Positions 1-15,765 of a stretch of 64,000 nucleotides of DNA are shown here, in pieces. Both the position numbers and the translations under genes were made by a program. A model generated the notes under the pieces. That model was not told where the DNA came from, ran no database searches, and was given only the letters and a program-made list of their open reading frames with translations. This DNA is from Formicarius rufipectus. Lineage: Eukaryota; Chordata; Aves; Passeriformes; Formicariidae. How positions within the stretch are numbered: the first letter of the stretch is position 1; every line of letters starts with the position of its first letter. The DNA lies in assembly GCA_013399695.1 (NCBI GenBank), contig VXAU01003994.1:554507-618506 (forward strand). Reading direction: 5' to 3'.

Positions 1-1692
1 CACTAACAAGTAAGGGCAGAAACTGTTGCCTCTTGCCCCACTTTAAAAGGACAAAGTAAAGAGCAATTGGCAGGAGGAAGACTTGGAGCCTGCCGAAGGA
101 ATTTCCCTGTAAAGAAGAGATTTTTGGTATTTGACAGGTTAATTGAATGTTTAGAAGAACAGGCTGACGTGAAAATGCACTTTCTTTTGTGTGGCTCAGG
201 AAGGGCAATTTTTGCTAACTGCAGAAGAGGCAAGATGGAGGATTGTCGGGAACCAGGCAAAGAATATGGTGTAGACAAAGTTCTCATTTGGATTCTGGGT
301 GCCACAGCTTCCCAAGGGGCTGAGATGCCCACCTGGAGCTGGCCAGTGAAGATGCCTAGGGCTCAGAATAAGCGCCTTTTTAAATCTTGACTCTGAAATA
401 AACTGTCGCTTTGCATAATGGTCCCTCCCAGTCTCCCTCTGTTATGTCCCAGCCAGCAGTCTTTGTTTCGAGCAGTTTAGCGCTGCTGAGCAATGAGATG
501 TTCTGAGTCTTTTCCTTCACATGATCTCTGAAGGGCCATGGAATTCAGTGTGCCACCACCCTCATTGCTAGTAATGTACAGAGTGAAACAGGCACGTGGG
601 AGAGAAGGAGACTTTTGTACATAGGAAGAGTATGGAACAGGCAGTGGTAGCCTCGCTCGGGCCACCCGGGGAGTGAGTGGTGGAGCTGGCCTCTCCAGGA
701 CATTTACATTTTCTTCAGGCAAGATGAAAAGTTTTGTATTGGGGCTGGGGGAGGGGAGGGCGGCAAGAGGGGCTGTTAAATCACCCCACTCTCTGCTCAC
801 CTCCTCTCTCGATACCCCCTCATCTCATGTCTTTGTGGATTAGGGAATATGGCATTTAGATAAAATGCTTCAAAATTATCTCTTTACAGCTGGTCTTTCA
901 AATGCTCTGTCTCCTCATAGCTCAGCAGGTGTAGAGTATTTACACAGAGTCCACTAGTCTTGGAGGGAGGTTATTTCTCGCCAACCTTCTTTTGTTTTGA
1001 ATTTTGCATGGACAGGGACAGCATTGTCAACCCATTAATTGTCTCAGAGTTAATGGCTTGGATCTACAGGCTTAAATTTCAGAGAATGGGATTTACTGCC
1101 GACTGTCACGTGAGAATACTGTGACAATCCAGTTGAGGTATAAGAGCAGTCCTGTTAGCCTGAATTTCCAATGGGGATCAAAGCTCTTTTTCCTCTTACA
1201 CAAATGCCACGGAAGCAAACTGATCACTGTCCAGGTCTATCAGACCATGAAACCAGATTAACAAACCACTGCCTCTGTGGCCAAGTGACAGAGCAGTTGC
1301 AGAATTGTACATGGAGGAAGAGAGAGGACGATGAGATGATGCAAATATGTGGCAAATAACTCACTTTATAGAATATAATTAAGTAAGAGTGAGAGTACAG
1401 CAGCACCACCAGGTGAATACAAATTCTTTCCACAGATTCAGTGTTGTGGGCAGAAGAACCACCTCAGAAAAGGACCACTTCCAAAAATTCATCTTCACTT
1501 GTGTAAAGTGCTGGGACATGTTCTTTTAGTGTGCAAGGGGAAGAATGTAAACCTTTTCCTGCCAGGTATGTGCCATACACACTTTGAAACAGATTTTTAT
1601 TAGAGTTTGGGAAATAAACTGAGCTGGAGAAAGGAAAGAGAATGGTGATTGATGGTTATATGGCTTCTGCTATACACATCAATAATACGACT
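1..1692. other. Non-coding sequence, no gene recognised
   Basis: I see no gene here. The open frames on both strands are at most about 109 codons, overlap each other antisense, and show no domain, signal peptide or repeat. The only distinct element is a run of four G tracts at 741-760 (listed separately). Confidence 0.6.
741..760 (+). other. G-quadruplex motif
   Basis: Four guanine runs of 4, 5, 4 and 3 bases are separated by loops of only 2, 1 and 1 bases. This fits the standard G3+N1-7 quadruplex pattern, and short loops are expected to make a stable fold. No promoter or exon is visible next to it. Confidence 0.6.
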
Positions 1693-1812
1693 CTAGTGGT
1701 CTGAATTATTGTCAGATCCATGGGACCAGGACTTTCTGGTGCTAGGTGCTGTGCAAGCCAATCAAATCATGGCATCTTTCCCAACCAATATTCCTGTTTA
1801 ATCCCATATACC
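1693..1812. repeat. Old amniote interspersed repeat fragment (SINE-like)
   Basis: The stretch around GGTGCTAGGTGCTGTGCAAG, preceded by ATCCATGGGACCAGGAC and followed by a segment resembling a 'GGTCCCTGCCCCAAAGAG' motif, follows the order of an old MIR-like element common in turtles, crocodilians and birds. The copy is heavily diverged. The family is assigned from memory and the boundaries are approximate. Confidence 0.4.
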
Positions 1813-3867
1813 CTGAAGGATGCTTCAAGCTAATAGCTGGCTGATGGTTTATGTGGACAAAATGATGACTCACATCACCTTGTAGGGGAACAGGTATCTA
1901 GCATTCAGCTCTCCTGCCCCTGATTTTAACACTTATTAACAGGAAATCCTAAACCAGAATTTAATCCTGTAGCAAATTAAACATGCTGTAAGGAGCCAAA
2001 GACCTTTCTCTCCTCTCAGATGAGAAGGCTGGGGTAACCTGTCCAGCTGAGCCCCCATATACTGGGATTGCAGTAGGTCATAGGTTTGGCAAGAATCAAA
2101 CAGGCTTAAGCAGTCCACCCAGATTTACTTGGTCTCTCTGTGGATCAGGCTAGCTCTAGAAACATGAATTGGTTAATAAAGTAATGCCTATTTTTAGCTA
2201 ACTGTCCATATTGACAACTAGTCTTTGAGTATCTATCTATAATTAACCAAGTAATATGCCATACATTTGTTAGGTAGATGCTCTGAACTTAAAACTGAGC
2301 TTGTCCAGGTTATATTGATAAATAGGATATTCTTGGTGAATACCAGCAGAGTATTCACAAGATTTCCATACTTCTACAAGGCAGAAGTTTGCCCTGTGCT
2401 CCTCATTATTCCTTCTTGCAAATTTACCATAGACGACAGATTTTTATAAAAACTTTAACTCTTCTTCTTATCCTTTCAAATGCACTGTCTTTGCATTGAA
2501 AATTACAAAACATGCCTTACATTGGGTGAAAAGTCTTCAAAAGCTTTTTCCCTTAAATCTGAGGAGCAGTATGATTGGCAGATCACAGGCATTTCTCCTT
2601 GGTACAACAGTTTGCTTACTCGATAATTCACTGGAGCTGGAATTTCCTTCTCTCACAGGTCTCCCCCACAATCCAACCATGCAGCCACAACATGTGCTGT
2701 TAGCAAAGGGAACTTTGCTCCTCCTATTGCTTCTGCCTTTTGATGTTTCTTACTGTGAGCCAAGAATCTGAACTCTTTGGTACACTCAGAAATAGGGGAG
2801 TTACTCTGAAGAAACTATACCTAAAAGTTGGCAGCCAAGACAACCATGTGTAGAATTAATAGCAAATACCCTCTACACAACCAACATAATATTTATTGAT
2901 TGCATCTTATATGACAAGTTCCCAAGTAGTATTAGTAAGATTTTCCAGCACAGAAGTTATTAGCCTCTTTTTGTTTCCCCTTTTCTATTTTGATTTGTTT
3001 CTGATCTGATAGAAGTAAGTATTATTCACAACTCTGGCAGCAATTCCTACCCACAAAATTCAGGAAATTCACACTGCAATCTCAACATGGATTTGCCATT
3101 GATGATCTTGCCTTAAAATGGATCTGAATTGGAACGCAAAATTTCAGTGCCACATTGCTCTGTTTAAATGCAGGTTTTGATTGCAATACTAATCCAAATA
3201 TGTATTTCAGGACTTGAAAAGGAAAAGCCAAAAACAAACCAGTAGTAGTAAATATTATCTGAAATAGCATGAACAATAGCAACATCAATAAAAGCAATAA
3301 AAACTATCATATCCATGCATTTGAGCTGCTATGCTCATAAAGAATGCACTTAAGAGTGTTTTAAAACTCTACACACAGAGATTCTTCATCTACAATTGTC
3401 GCACATACACTTCTGGTGTGCAGCACAGCAGCAGCAGGATTTCAGTGCAATCTTTAGGGGAGAAAGCAAAAAAATAACATCAAATACTGTCACAATTGAA
3501 ACAGAGGGGAGCATTCAAGCAACGTATAATTAACCCAGCTGGAATCTGGTCAGAATATCCAGGTTAACACCTCATCCAGTTAGTAGGCTGTGTAGTAAAT
3601 TGTTGAATATTGTTGTTTAAAAGTCAAATAATTTACTGAGCTCTTTTCATGTGTGGAATATACAAGAAGGTCAACTGCCTTTTTAACATCTGGTAGCAGA
3701 ACCCTGGTGATTTACCTGCACTCTGGTAATTGTAGATAGCCAAATGATGGATGACTTTGCTAGAAAGCTCTCTCTGTTAACTCATACAAGCCCAAAAGGA
3801 GTCCGACAGCTCTGTGTTGTGGAAACATTAAAGGCTTTATCTGCAGTTGTGTAGATTGACTAAGCAC
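1813..3867. other. Non-coding sequence, no gene recognised
   Basis: AT-rich sequence with short unconvincing frames only (91 codons or fewer). No repeat family was recognised. A GTAAGT at about 3015 resembles a splice donor, but no convincing exon precedes it. Confidence 0.55.
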
Positions 3868-3906
3868 CATAGATGTCAGTGGGACTCTGCTGATTTATAC
3901 ATGCTT
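3868..3906. repeat. Possible scrap of an old amniote SINE/LINE 3' end
   Basis: The sequence GATGTCAGTGGGACTCTGCT followed by GATTTATAC resembles the 'TTCAATGGAGTTACGCTGATTTAYACC' block found in old MIR-like and L3-type 3' ends of sauropsids. It is short and diverged, so it could be chance. Confidence 0.25.
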
Positions 3907-6900
3907 TGGGTATATCTCTATATCAGGAGGTCATTCATTACTCTCTTGCCTAAAAAGAAAAAAAAAAAAAGGTGATAAAAAAAGAAATTATTTTTATTAA
4001 TTGCTTATTAGAAAACAGTTTACTCTGATTTCCAAATTACCAACCAAATCTAGGATTTGGGCACAGTGTGGATGGGAAAAAGACTGGATGAGACAATGCC
4101 ATGCTTACCCTAATTGCTTTGCTGCCTGACACTGGTGGCTGTAGCAAAACCAACAGGAAACCTACAGAAACAGCAAGCAGAGCAGTATATGGTCTTAAAG
4201 AGGATCAGAAAACTGATTAGTGGCTAAATCTTCCCTTAGCCTAATGAACCATGCACAGGGAAGACTGTCTGCAACTCCCTATCCCTTTCTGGTTTCTTAT
4301 ATCTCATGTCGGTTTAAGCCCAGCCAAACCACACCAATTGTGCTGATCCTGTAGAGCTGACCTTCCTCTCTTATGAAGGCATCTCTTTGATCAGCATGTC
4401 TGTATTCTGAGAGACTCTGAGTGCATTGCATTGACTGACAAAAACTAATTTTTCAGTCTTGCTGGCAAGAGGAAGCTAATATGGTTAGGGAAAAGGAAGG
4501 TGAGTTCACTCTGTTTTCTGCCTTATCAGCAAAACTGTCAGTCTGCCGTCACATCATGGCAGCTGCTGGAAACTGAAGAGACAGGAAGGGCATAGCATTG
4601 CTTAATTTCTTCCCTATCCCTAGGCTGAGCTAGTATGACTGGCAATTAGAAAATTCATCTTATGACTTAAAACTTTGCTTCAGTTTCATCCCAGACTTTA
4701 TCAAGCACAGCACTCAGCTGTGTTTCTCTGCTGCAGCTGACTTGGAGGCAATGTGGACAGTATGAGTGTCCAACAGAGAGTAAGGGCAATAATTTCATTG
4801 CACAATCACTGTCCAGATTGCTCTTGTTTTCCAAAGATCTCAAGATTACCAGGAGATGCTCTACCTCCACTGATTTACCGTCTTGGCAAAAATCATGCAG
4901 AGCACAATCTACGGTGTATGTCGCAGGGAGGCTAACAGTGGCTGAATGAGGGCAATGTTTGCAGTCAGGACTTTCCTTTACAAACACTGAATCATGCTGT
5001 TGTGAAATGGGAATGGAGTGATGAATGACTCACTGTTGTCAGCACACACTGCCCTATCAGTAGGCTCTGTTCAGGGGATGTGGGGGTTGGTGTTTGATAT
5101 CATCTCTGAGCTCCCAGCTCCCAGCATGCTAATGAGGAACACACACTGTGGCCTGTATTGATCTGTGATTTGCTTATTCACAAGGCTCTGCACAAAGGCA
5201 CCCGCATTGCTAGAAGCCTTGTTATTCTCCAACACAAAGATGTTGCTTTGGGGATGTTTAAAAGCATCTCTCTTGCTTGGCTGTGATGGTTTCAACTTGG
5301 ATCAGTCTTTTTATTATGAGGATTTTTTTCAGGTTGAATATTTTGCAGTAATCAAATGCACAACCTCATTAGTAAGGGACAGAAGCATGCATAGAAGATT
5401 CAAAAAAATGAGAGTGAGATCCTTGGGCCAGCAGTTCAAAGTCAGCCCATGCTGGTTATGAAATAAGAAACACATCCCCTGTTTGAGTGCAGGTGATTAT
5501 GTCATATGACCCAATTCTGAGGCTGCCTGTACAATGCTGAAAATGGGTAAATTGCTAGGCTGTGGCTCAAGAAAGGGAGAGAGAGAAATGTTCTTCTCAG
5601 TGGAAGGGCATCAAGCTGCTTGTTCTACAGACTATTTCTAAACTGCGGCACAGATTAACTTCTCAAAGACTACCTTCAGGATGTCAGGCAAGAATCTGCA
5701 TCCTGAGGTAGAGGGGGTTGAGAATCACAATGCAGGAGTTCTCCATACTTAGTTTGAGGTGATAAATATCCCTACTGCTTAAACCAGCACTGCACCCACT
5801 TTTTCCTGAGACTCTGCACAAGGGCTGAAGTCCAAGAAAGTTTATAAATTGATCTGTCCTCTCAAGATGAAAGGAGATATTCACAGAAGACCAGTGAGGC
5901 ATGGGGAAGGTTGGCCTGCCTCTGCCAGCCGTCTGGGATTAAACAGGAGACTTCAGTCACCAGTTGTTGCTGCTGGGTCTTTAAGTACCAGGTCTCAATC
6001 TCACTGCAAGGCTCCCACTACCTTAAGCAGACTACAAATCAGGCTTTGAATAAGCACCCCTAGCTCAAAAAGACTGAATGGAATTTAAAAGATGGGAGAT
6101 AAGAGCTCTTCCCAGGATAGGGTAGAAGCAGACAGCCTGGTTTCCCTCGAAGACTCCTGCACTAAAAAGTGTTCAGTACTTGCACCAAGTACTGACCTTT
6201 TCATGAGGCAAAAATGCAGGAGTACCTTTACACAATGACATAAGTTAGAGTGTGGTTGCATATCAAGCTGTAGGGATGTGATAATCCTGTCTTTCCGCTA
6301 AATAGCTGCAAGTTGGTTTAAGAGGGACAAGCCCTGTTTTTCAACAAATAAGGTAGCTAGGTTAATCAAGGAGAAGACATATATTCAAGCTCTGAAGCAG
6401 TCAACAGTCCCCTCCTGTGAATCTGTTTCGTGTGGTGGTATAAAAGTATGTGCTAAACTACAGCTAAGGCTGTGTAAACAATATGTTTTCAAAAGTAGTT
6501 GGGAAAAGGAGCACGGAAATCGAATGAAGACCAGAAATATGTTCTGAATCCCCACCCCAATCATACTGTGGGAGGAACTTGACATTGCTGTAAATCAAAA
6601 TGCATGTTTAAAACCTTTTTATAGTTTCTGCAGAGCATTCTCCTGGGGCCCAAGATGGTTGTTGATAGCCAAGAATGCATTACACTGAAGCATCACAGGT
6701 CCTGGAAAATCCTATCAAATTTTATGGCAAACAATAATGTTCCTGCAAGCTTAATGAACCATCATTTCAAGGTTCTTAGGAGCAGTGTACCCACTATGAA
6801 TATATGGACAGTGCATGCAACCTTGCAGAAGAGATAAAACCCTCTGACCATCCTGTGGTCTTAGCCAAGCTAAACTCTTCCATCTTCACCATGCACCAAT

Positions 6901-8098
6901 ACTCACTCCTGACATGTTCCTATAAATATTCTGAGCCTCTACAGAAACCTACTGGCTTCACCCCCAGCCTGCTCTGTAAGGCTTTCCTGAAAGGCTTTAT
7001 GGCTTTACTAATAAGGTAGGCTCCAGATTAACCCCCATTCTCAGATTTTTCCTTTAAAAAAACCCTGCAATCAGTTTGGGAAAGCAGGCAGCAAAATAAT
7101 GACTAGCTCAAAACCTCTGGGCTGCACAGAGGTCTCTACCCAAACCACGGGCTCATTTCCTTTCCTCGGGAGCTTGCAGGCTCTGGGAAGGGGAGTTTTG
7201 GCACAAAGCTGTTTTGGGAAGAGGTGAACGTGGGTGTGAAGCCAGGTGGCTCAGGAGGGGAAGCAAGGAGCGGGCACAGAACCAGACAAAGGCAAACGCC
7301 TGAGCAAGCACAGTGTGTGGCCCTGCAGAGACCAAAGAGAGGGGACTTTTGGGTGGAGGTCTTGGCAAAAACAGCAGGAGAGGTTTGGAACAGAGAAACT
7401 CTCTCCTATGACATGACTCCTGCTGTATCACACAGGTCATTGTCTTTCCTTTGTAAATAAACAAAGCTGCTTCCAAAAGACTACCTAAGCCCGCACTGAC
7501 TTTCCTTCCTGACTGGAACTACCTACAAAATTCTGAATTTTAGATAGCCCCGTGGGTGGAAGAGGGACGAGCATGGTTTTGTGCAGACACATAACCTAGC
7601 AATCCATACAAAGACATGTATTTAAAGGAATGTGCATCAAAAGTGACCAGAAGAAATGAATGGCAGAGGAGGCAATATTTATCAGGGTTCATGTGATACT
7701 TTCACTTCTTGAAGAAACAGTATCTGATGTAGATAGATTCAAATAGGATTTTGCTGAGTTTCAATTCCTGAGTAGGTACAGGCAAATTCTTCTGCTGCTT
7801 CATTTTCTTCTGTTTATGCATCAAGTTAATGGGGAAGTGTTTGTGTTTCTTTAAGTAGCTAGGAGGTAGGTTACCACTGGCATCCTTAATCCAGGTACCT
7901 TGTTATCTTAATTAAAAACCAAAATCAGCTTTGATCTCCCTACAACTTCATTGCATAACCAGTTTCATTTGCTATTGTTTAAGCTCAGTTAGCTTTCCAT
8001 GATGAAAAGAATTTGTATTTCACACTGAGCAGGAAGTCCTACTTAAATGTTTCCTGGTTTTGAGCTCCTTAAAGGGAATTAAATTATGTTCCTGCTTC
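3907..8098. other. Non-coding sequence, no gene recognised
   Basis: There is a run of 13 A at 3958-3970. Otherwise this is unique-looking sequence with short frames (107 codons or fewer) on both strands and no recognisable product. No RNA gene or repeat family was recognised. Confidence 0.55.
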
Positions 8099-8128
8099 AA
8101 AAAAAAAAAAAAAGAAAAAAAAAAAAAA
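8099..8128. repeat. A-rich simple repeat
   Basis: Fifteen A, one G, then fourteen A. It could be an old retroposed poly(A) tail on the plus strand, but the sequence to its left was not recognised as a retroposon. Confidence 0.7.
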
Positions 8129-10156
8129 GGCATGGCAAACAGATTACTGAGTCAGTAGACTTGTCATACCATGAGCCAACAGGGCAGCAGGCTGGACAAA
8201 CGGAGGCTGAAGTTCATCTATTCTATTGCTTTAAACATAAAAGGGAGTGTGGAGATGATTCAAATCGGGGGGTTTGACCTCCTTTTGTTGCAGTTCTTGC
8301 TGGCTTTCCAGTCTGGCCTATCACATCAGCTAGGGACAAGTTCAATTCGACCTTAAGGTCTTCTTACCCTGTGCTCTTGTACTGGGAACATGATCATGGT
8401 TAGTGGCAACTGCTCTGGTCACAAGGTGGGGTATGGGAGACCACAACCAACCCTTCCTTCTTCCTGATGAGTCTCAGGGGCCGCTTTTGACGGCTTTAGT
8501 TGCTGTAGCAATGAGGGTGTTGGGAACTACCATGCTGGAGCAGCCCAAAAGCAATTTCTGCATCCTCTGCTTTTCTCTGAGGTCATCTCTGGGCTGTGCC
8601 CTACCTGCCCTGACCCTCCTCTGTGCCGGCACTCCTGGGAGCTGTGCTACAGAACCCTGATCTGACCAGCAAGGATGCCCCACCGCCTTGCTGTGCTCCT
8701 GCACGTGCAGAACACCAGGCTCTGCTGCCTGCCAAGCCTTGGTGGCAAAGCCTGGTTTGTGCCAATATCTGTGCTAAGCCAATCTGCTGCTTTCCACAGA
8801 AGTCTGAATGGAGTAAGTGAGTTTGCTCCTGATGACCCAGGAAAAATCTTTCTGCCTTGGTGAATGGCATTTTAGATCATTTAAGGGCAATTTTCTTTGC
8901 CCTGCTCTCCAAGCATGCCCCACACTATCCTAAATCTTAAGGTTTAATTTTACATGAGATCTAGGGAGACTTACTTGTTGCAAGGTTGTCACACTCACAG
9001 CATAGCAAAACACAGTAAAGCAAATAGTGCTAACACATTTTGTAGCAATGCATACCATATAAATCCAAGGAACCAGCTGCCACATAAAGCACTCAGCTGC
9101 CTGTTTTGGACAGCACAGTGGATTAAATTGCTTTAGCACTCTTCCATCTTCATTCTGAAGCAGGTAAGGACCAGCTTTTGTGATTCTGAGACCTGTGTCT
9201 GGTTTCCTGCTGCTGCCTGGCAAGAGCTTTCGGCATTTGTGGGGGTGACTCAGGCACCCCCGGTGAAGGAAAGCTGAGCTCTCAGAGTCTAAACTGTTCT
9301 TGCTTCTCATCTTACCACTCGAAGCAGGAAAGAAAATGGTGACACATTTTCCCCACCAGTTGCCTGACATAAAAACTGTTATCTGCTTAAATGGTTACAG
9401 AAAGGCTGAATTTTGCAATGGGTTGTCTCTAAGTTAATCCCCTGTGTCTCCATCGATTGGTGTCACAGGACTTAACAAGAAGCCAGAAAGAAACAACAGG
9501 TAAAATCCAGCCACCTAAAAAGGCAGTCAAACAAGCATCTATTTTGAGTGTTATAATTTGACAAGGTTTGCTTCCTTTACACCCTCCCCTGCCTAGTAAG
9601 TGATAATCTTTGTTGTTCCCCTCCTCTTTCATCCCATCAGCAGACTGACCTTCACAGTTTTCCCCAAAAGGACTTGCCTTGTGTTGTGCTTGTTTTATTT
9701 ACTCTTTCTTCCTTGCAAAAACTCCCATTCCCTGGCTGTTTTACATGGAGATAGGATAGCAGCACTCCTGAAATAGCTCTGGAGTGTCAGGGCCCTTGGA
9801 GATGCTTTGGGTCACACAGCAAGCCTCCTGAGATGTATTAGTTCATGACTGAGCTTTTGTGGGTTAATAAGCCCCAAGACCAATTTATGGAACAAGCTTT
9901 TTCCCCTAAATCACTGCATGATACTGCTGGCTGTTTCACCGTGGGGCAATTAGTAGGGAGTAGCAAGGTACAAACCATACTGTGGATGACTCTGGGCAGG
10001 GTCCAAGCCATGGACTAGTCCTGTCTTAGCCCTCATTTTGACTGGTTTGGCCTGCTCCCCATCTTTCTCTATAGAGACCCCACAAGTCCTAAGGCTGTGT
10101 GCAATTGCCTTGTGTGCTCACCCTTGAAACCAGACCTAAGCACAATTTGGAGTAGG

Positions 10157-10208
10157 GCTGGACCCTTATAGGCAAATACTTTGCTGGACCCTTAGAGGCA
10201 AATACTTG
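10157..10208. repeat. Tandem duplication, 2 x 26 bp
   Basis: Two adjacent 26-base units (10157-10182 and 10183-10208) both begin GCTGGACCCTTA and contain GGCAAATACTT. They differ at two positions. Replication slippage is the likely origin. Confidence 0.85.
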
Positions 10209-10821
10209 GCTACTGCCTCCTTCCTGTGATGAATTCAGATGATGTGACTGCATGCTTTAGTCCCATGAGAGGACTAGAGTCCAGCATGGCTGCAGGAGTA
10301 AATTTTTGGCTAAGAGTGGCAGGAAAAGTAAGAGCATATACAGCAATTATGTCTGCCTGTACAGCCTACACAAATGCTATGGGCCAGCTGGACTAGATTG
10401 CACGCAAATAAGAAATATACAGAGATATCTACCTGGCTCACAGACTCAGACAAGTATCTGCACGTACGAGTTCATGTGTATAAAGAAGACTGAGTCCAAG
10501 CCAAACACGAATTATTCCACTAACTCCAATGGGACAAAATTTGTTTGTGCAGTTTCAGAGGCCAATCTGAAAACTTGGAAAGAATATTTTCCAGGCATTT
10601 GACCAGTTTCTGGGTAATCTGAAAAATGGTATCTTTTACAGAGATTTATATAGCACACTCTCACATATGCACATGAATGTATTTGATAGCTTTTTGCTTG
10701 CTTTTTTGTTTGTTCTACTCCCATCCTACACTAATTGAAAATTTAGTCTGGAATGTGAGGATTAAAAGAAGTTAACTTTTGTTTCTCAGAGTAGAGTTTT
10801 TGGGCTATAAAATGAGCAGGA

Positions 10822-10843
10822 GGGGGTTTTGGGGAAGGGAGGG
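10822..10843 (+). other. G-quadruplex motif
   Basis: Guanine runs of 5, 4, 3 and 3 bases are separated by loops of 4, 2 and 1 bases, meeting the G3+N1-7 pattern. No promoter or exon is visible next to it. Confidence 0.55.
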
Positions 10844-12320
10844 CATATTTTATTTCCTACATAAACTTAACATCAGCAATCTTTAGTTCTACTGAAATGT
10901 AAAGTCAATATGCTACGAAGGAGGGAAGTGCCTTGCATTTTTTGAAGTCTATTATTAAAATATAACAAAAGTTTGCATTGCAATCCATTGAAAGATCCAT
11001 GTCTTTTGGACTGCTGTTGGCAGGAAAAAGTAATTTTTTCCACATGGTTTGGGTAACTCCATCATGCTAGGGCTCTCAAAGTGGTGGCTCACATTCTTTA
11101 TGTTTGTTTTCTTGTGGGATGGCAAATTGCCCAGCACCTAAAGGCAGCTCACCGCAGCACTGTCACCTGAGGGGTGGAATGTGTGGCTGTTGCCAGTAGC
11201 TATCCTATTGCCTCCTGAACAGTCGATGGAAGGAGCATCCAGGTTGCTGCTTGCAGGATACAAGGTGGGCATCCTCTCTTCCCACAAAGCTCCTGTGGAC
11301 TTGGGTTGGTAACATGTGTTTGCCTGGGTGAGATGCCCTCTGTGTTGTGGATACCGGGTTTTTTCTCCTCACATTGGCTAGTCAGTGCTCTCGGGTAATG
11401 GAAAACAGCAGAGGTCCTTTGAAGAAAGGCAGATTTTCATCAGCAAGGAAGCTGCCCTCCCAAGGCCATGTGGCAATAACCCGGCTATCAAAGGGTCCAT
11501 GCACATGGTTTACCTTTCCCGCCTCACGTCCAGTTATCAAATCAAGCAGGACATGACAGTACTGTGCACTCCTGTTGGAAATACCAGAGTTAAATCAAGG
11601 CTTATGGAGACAGCTCCTCAAAAGGTAGATTGGAAAGAGCTCGTGTGCTCCCTTCCACATCCTTTTATCTCTGACTCACCACATGAAAATGCAAGATACC
11701 ATTGGAAAGAATCCTTTCTTCTTTCCATGTGCTGTTTGCTTGTTTGTTTCTGTGTGAATGGAGTTAGGCTTGGCCTGGTAACAGAGACTGTCCATCCATG
11801 CTCTACCATCCCCTCCTCTTGCCCAAGTACATGGAAAACATAAATATAGCCCTTTGCTCATCCTTCTATTTAGAAGCTAATACAGTCATCTTGACTCAAA
11901 GCTGAGATATTAAAAAAATTATTGTAGGAAGAAAGCACAGCTGAATGGATTGACCACCAAGGTGTAGGTTAGGCATTGAACTCCCAGCTGCGGTTACTCC
12001 TGACTGACAATTACCACCATCTGACACGACTTTTGGGAGCAGAAAAAGTCCTACTAAGCATGGCAACAGCTGGGCACAGTGTTGAACACAGGGCAGTCTG
12101 CTGGTCTCAGTGCTGCTGCCTCTGACTGGTGAGCCATAGCCAGAGCCCAGAAAAGCTGTGTGTCAGTACAGACAGTTGTACGAGCTAAAGAAACAAAAGT
12201 AGGAAGAAATAGGTAAGAAATAGCTTTAAAAATTGAGCAGTGCATCTTCTTGGGTTTTTAATTAAGACAAATCATTAAATACAATGAATGTGTTCTAATC
12301 AATAAAAATACAGAGAAGGC

Positions 12321-12451
12321 TGCTTTCTTTTCCTGCTCACTTTTGTGTTTATCTTCCTCTTTAGTCTTCCCTCGGTTCATCTGGCAGAGTAGAAAAATCC
12401 AACAGTGACAAAAAAGAAGGCAAAAAGGATACAAAACAAGGATTATTTTAA
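12321..12451 (+). other. Candidate splice acceptor and terminal coding exon
   Basis: A strong acceptor is visible: a possible branch site (TGCTCAC), then a pyrimidine-rich tract ending CTTCCTCTTTAG at 12364. An in-frame stretch of 28 codons follows and ends at TAA (12449-12451). The predicted tail is hydrophilic and lysine-rich, including SNSDKKEGKKDTKQG. The nearest AATAAA is at 13161-13166, giving a 3' UTR of about 700 bases if real. I do not recognise the protein, and no upstream coding exon is visible. The A-rich codons could equally be chance, so this is a splice-site-based candidate only. Confidence 0.2.
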
Positions 12452-12526
12452 GGGGAGAAGGTATCCAAAAGCTGGGGACAGGGGATTTACCCGGAAATTG
12501 TTATTTTAAAATAAGCACCATTTGTT

Positions 12527-12583
12527 ACAAAAAAAACCAAAACCAACCAAACAAAAACCACAACAACAAAAAAGACAAAAAAT
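12527..12583. repeat. A/C-rich low-complexity tract
   Basis: About 57 bases made almost wholly of A and C, in irregular CAAA, CCAA and CAACAA units. Confidence 0.75.

Positions 12584-15765
<3,182 letters not shown>

Larger units (their letters stand above)
8129..12320. other. Non-coding sequence, no gene recognised
   Basis: It contains two of the longer frames in the window, 146 codons at 8930-9370 on the minus strand and 152 codons starting at 11385 on the plus strand. Neither shows a domain, membrane pattern or biased composition, and both lengths are compatible with chance in 64 kb. Also inside are a 26-bp tandem duplication and a G-quadruplex motif, listed separately. Confidence 0.5.

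Noticed and set aside
8930..9370. 146-codon minus-strand frame
   Set aside because: No domain, and its length is within chance expectation for 64 kb. The GTAAGT-like donor at its end has no matching acceptor.
11385..11843. 152-codon plus-strand frame
   Set aside because: No recognisable family. A second frame overlaps it on the same strand with equal plausibility.
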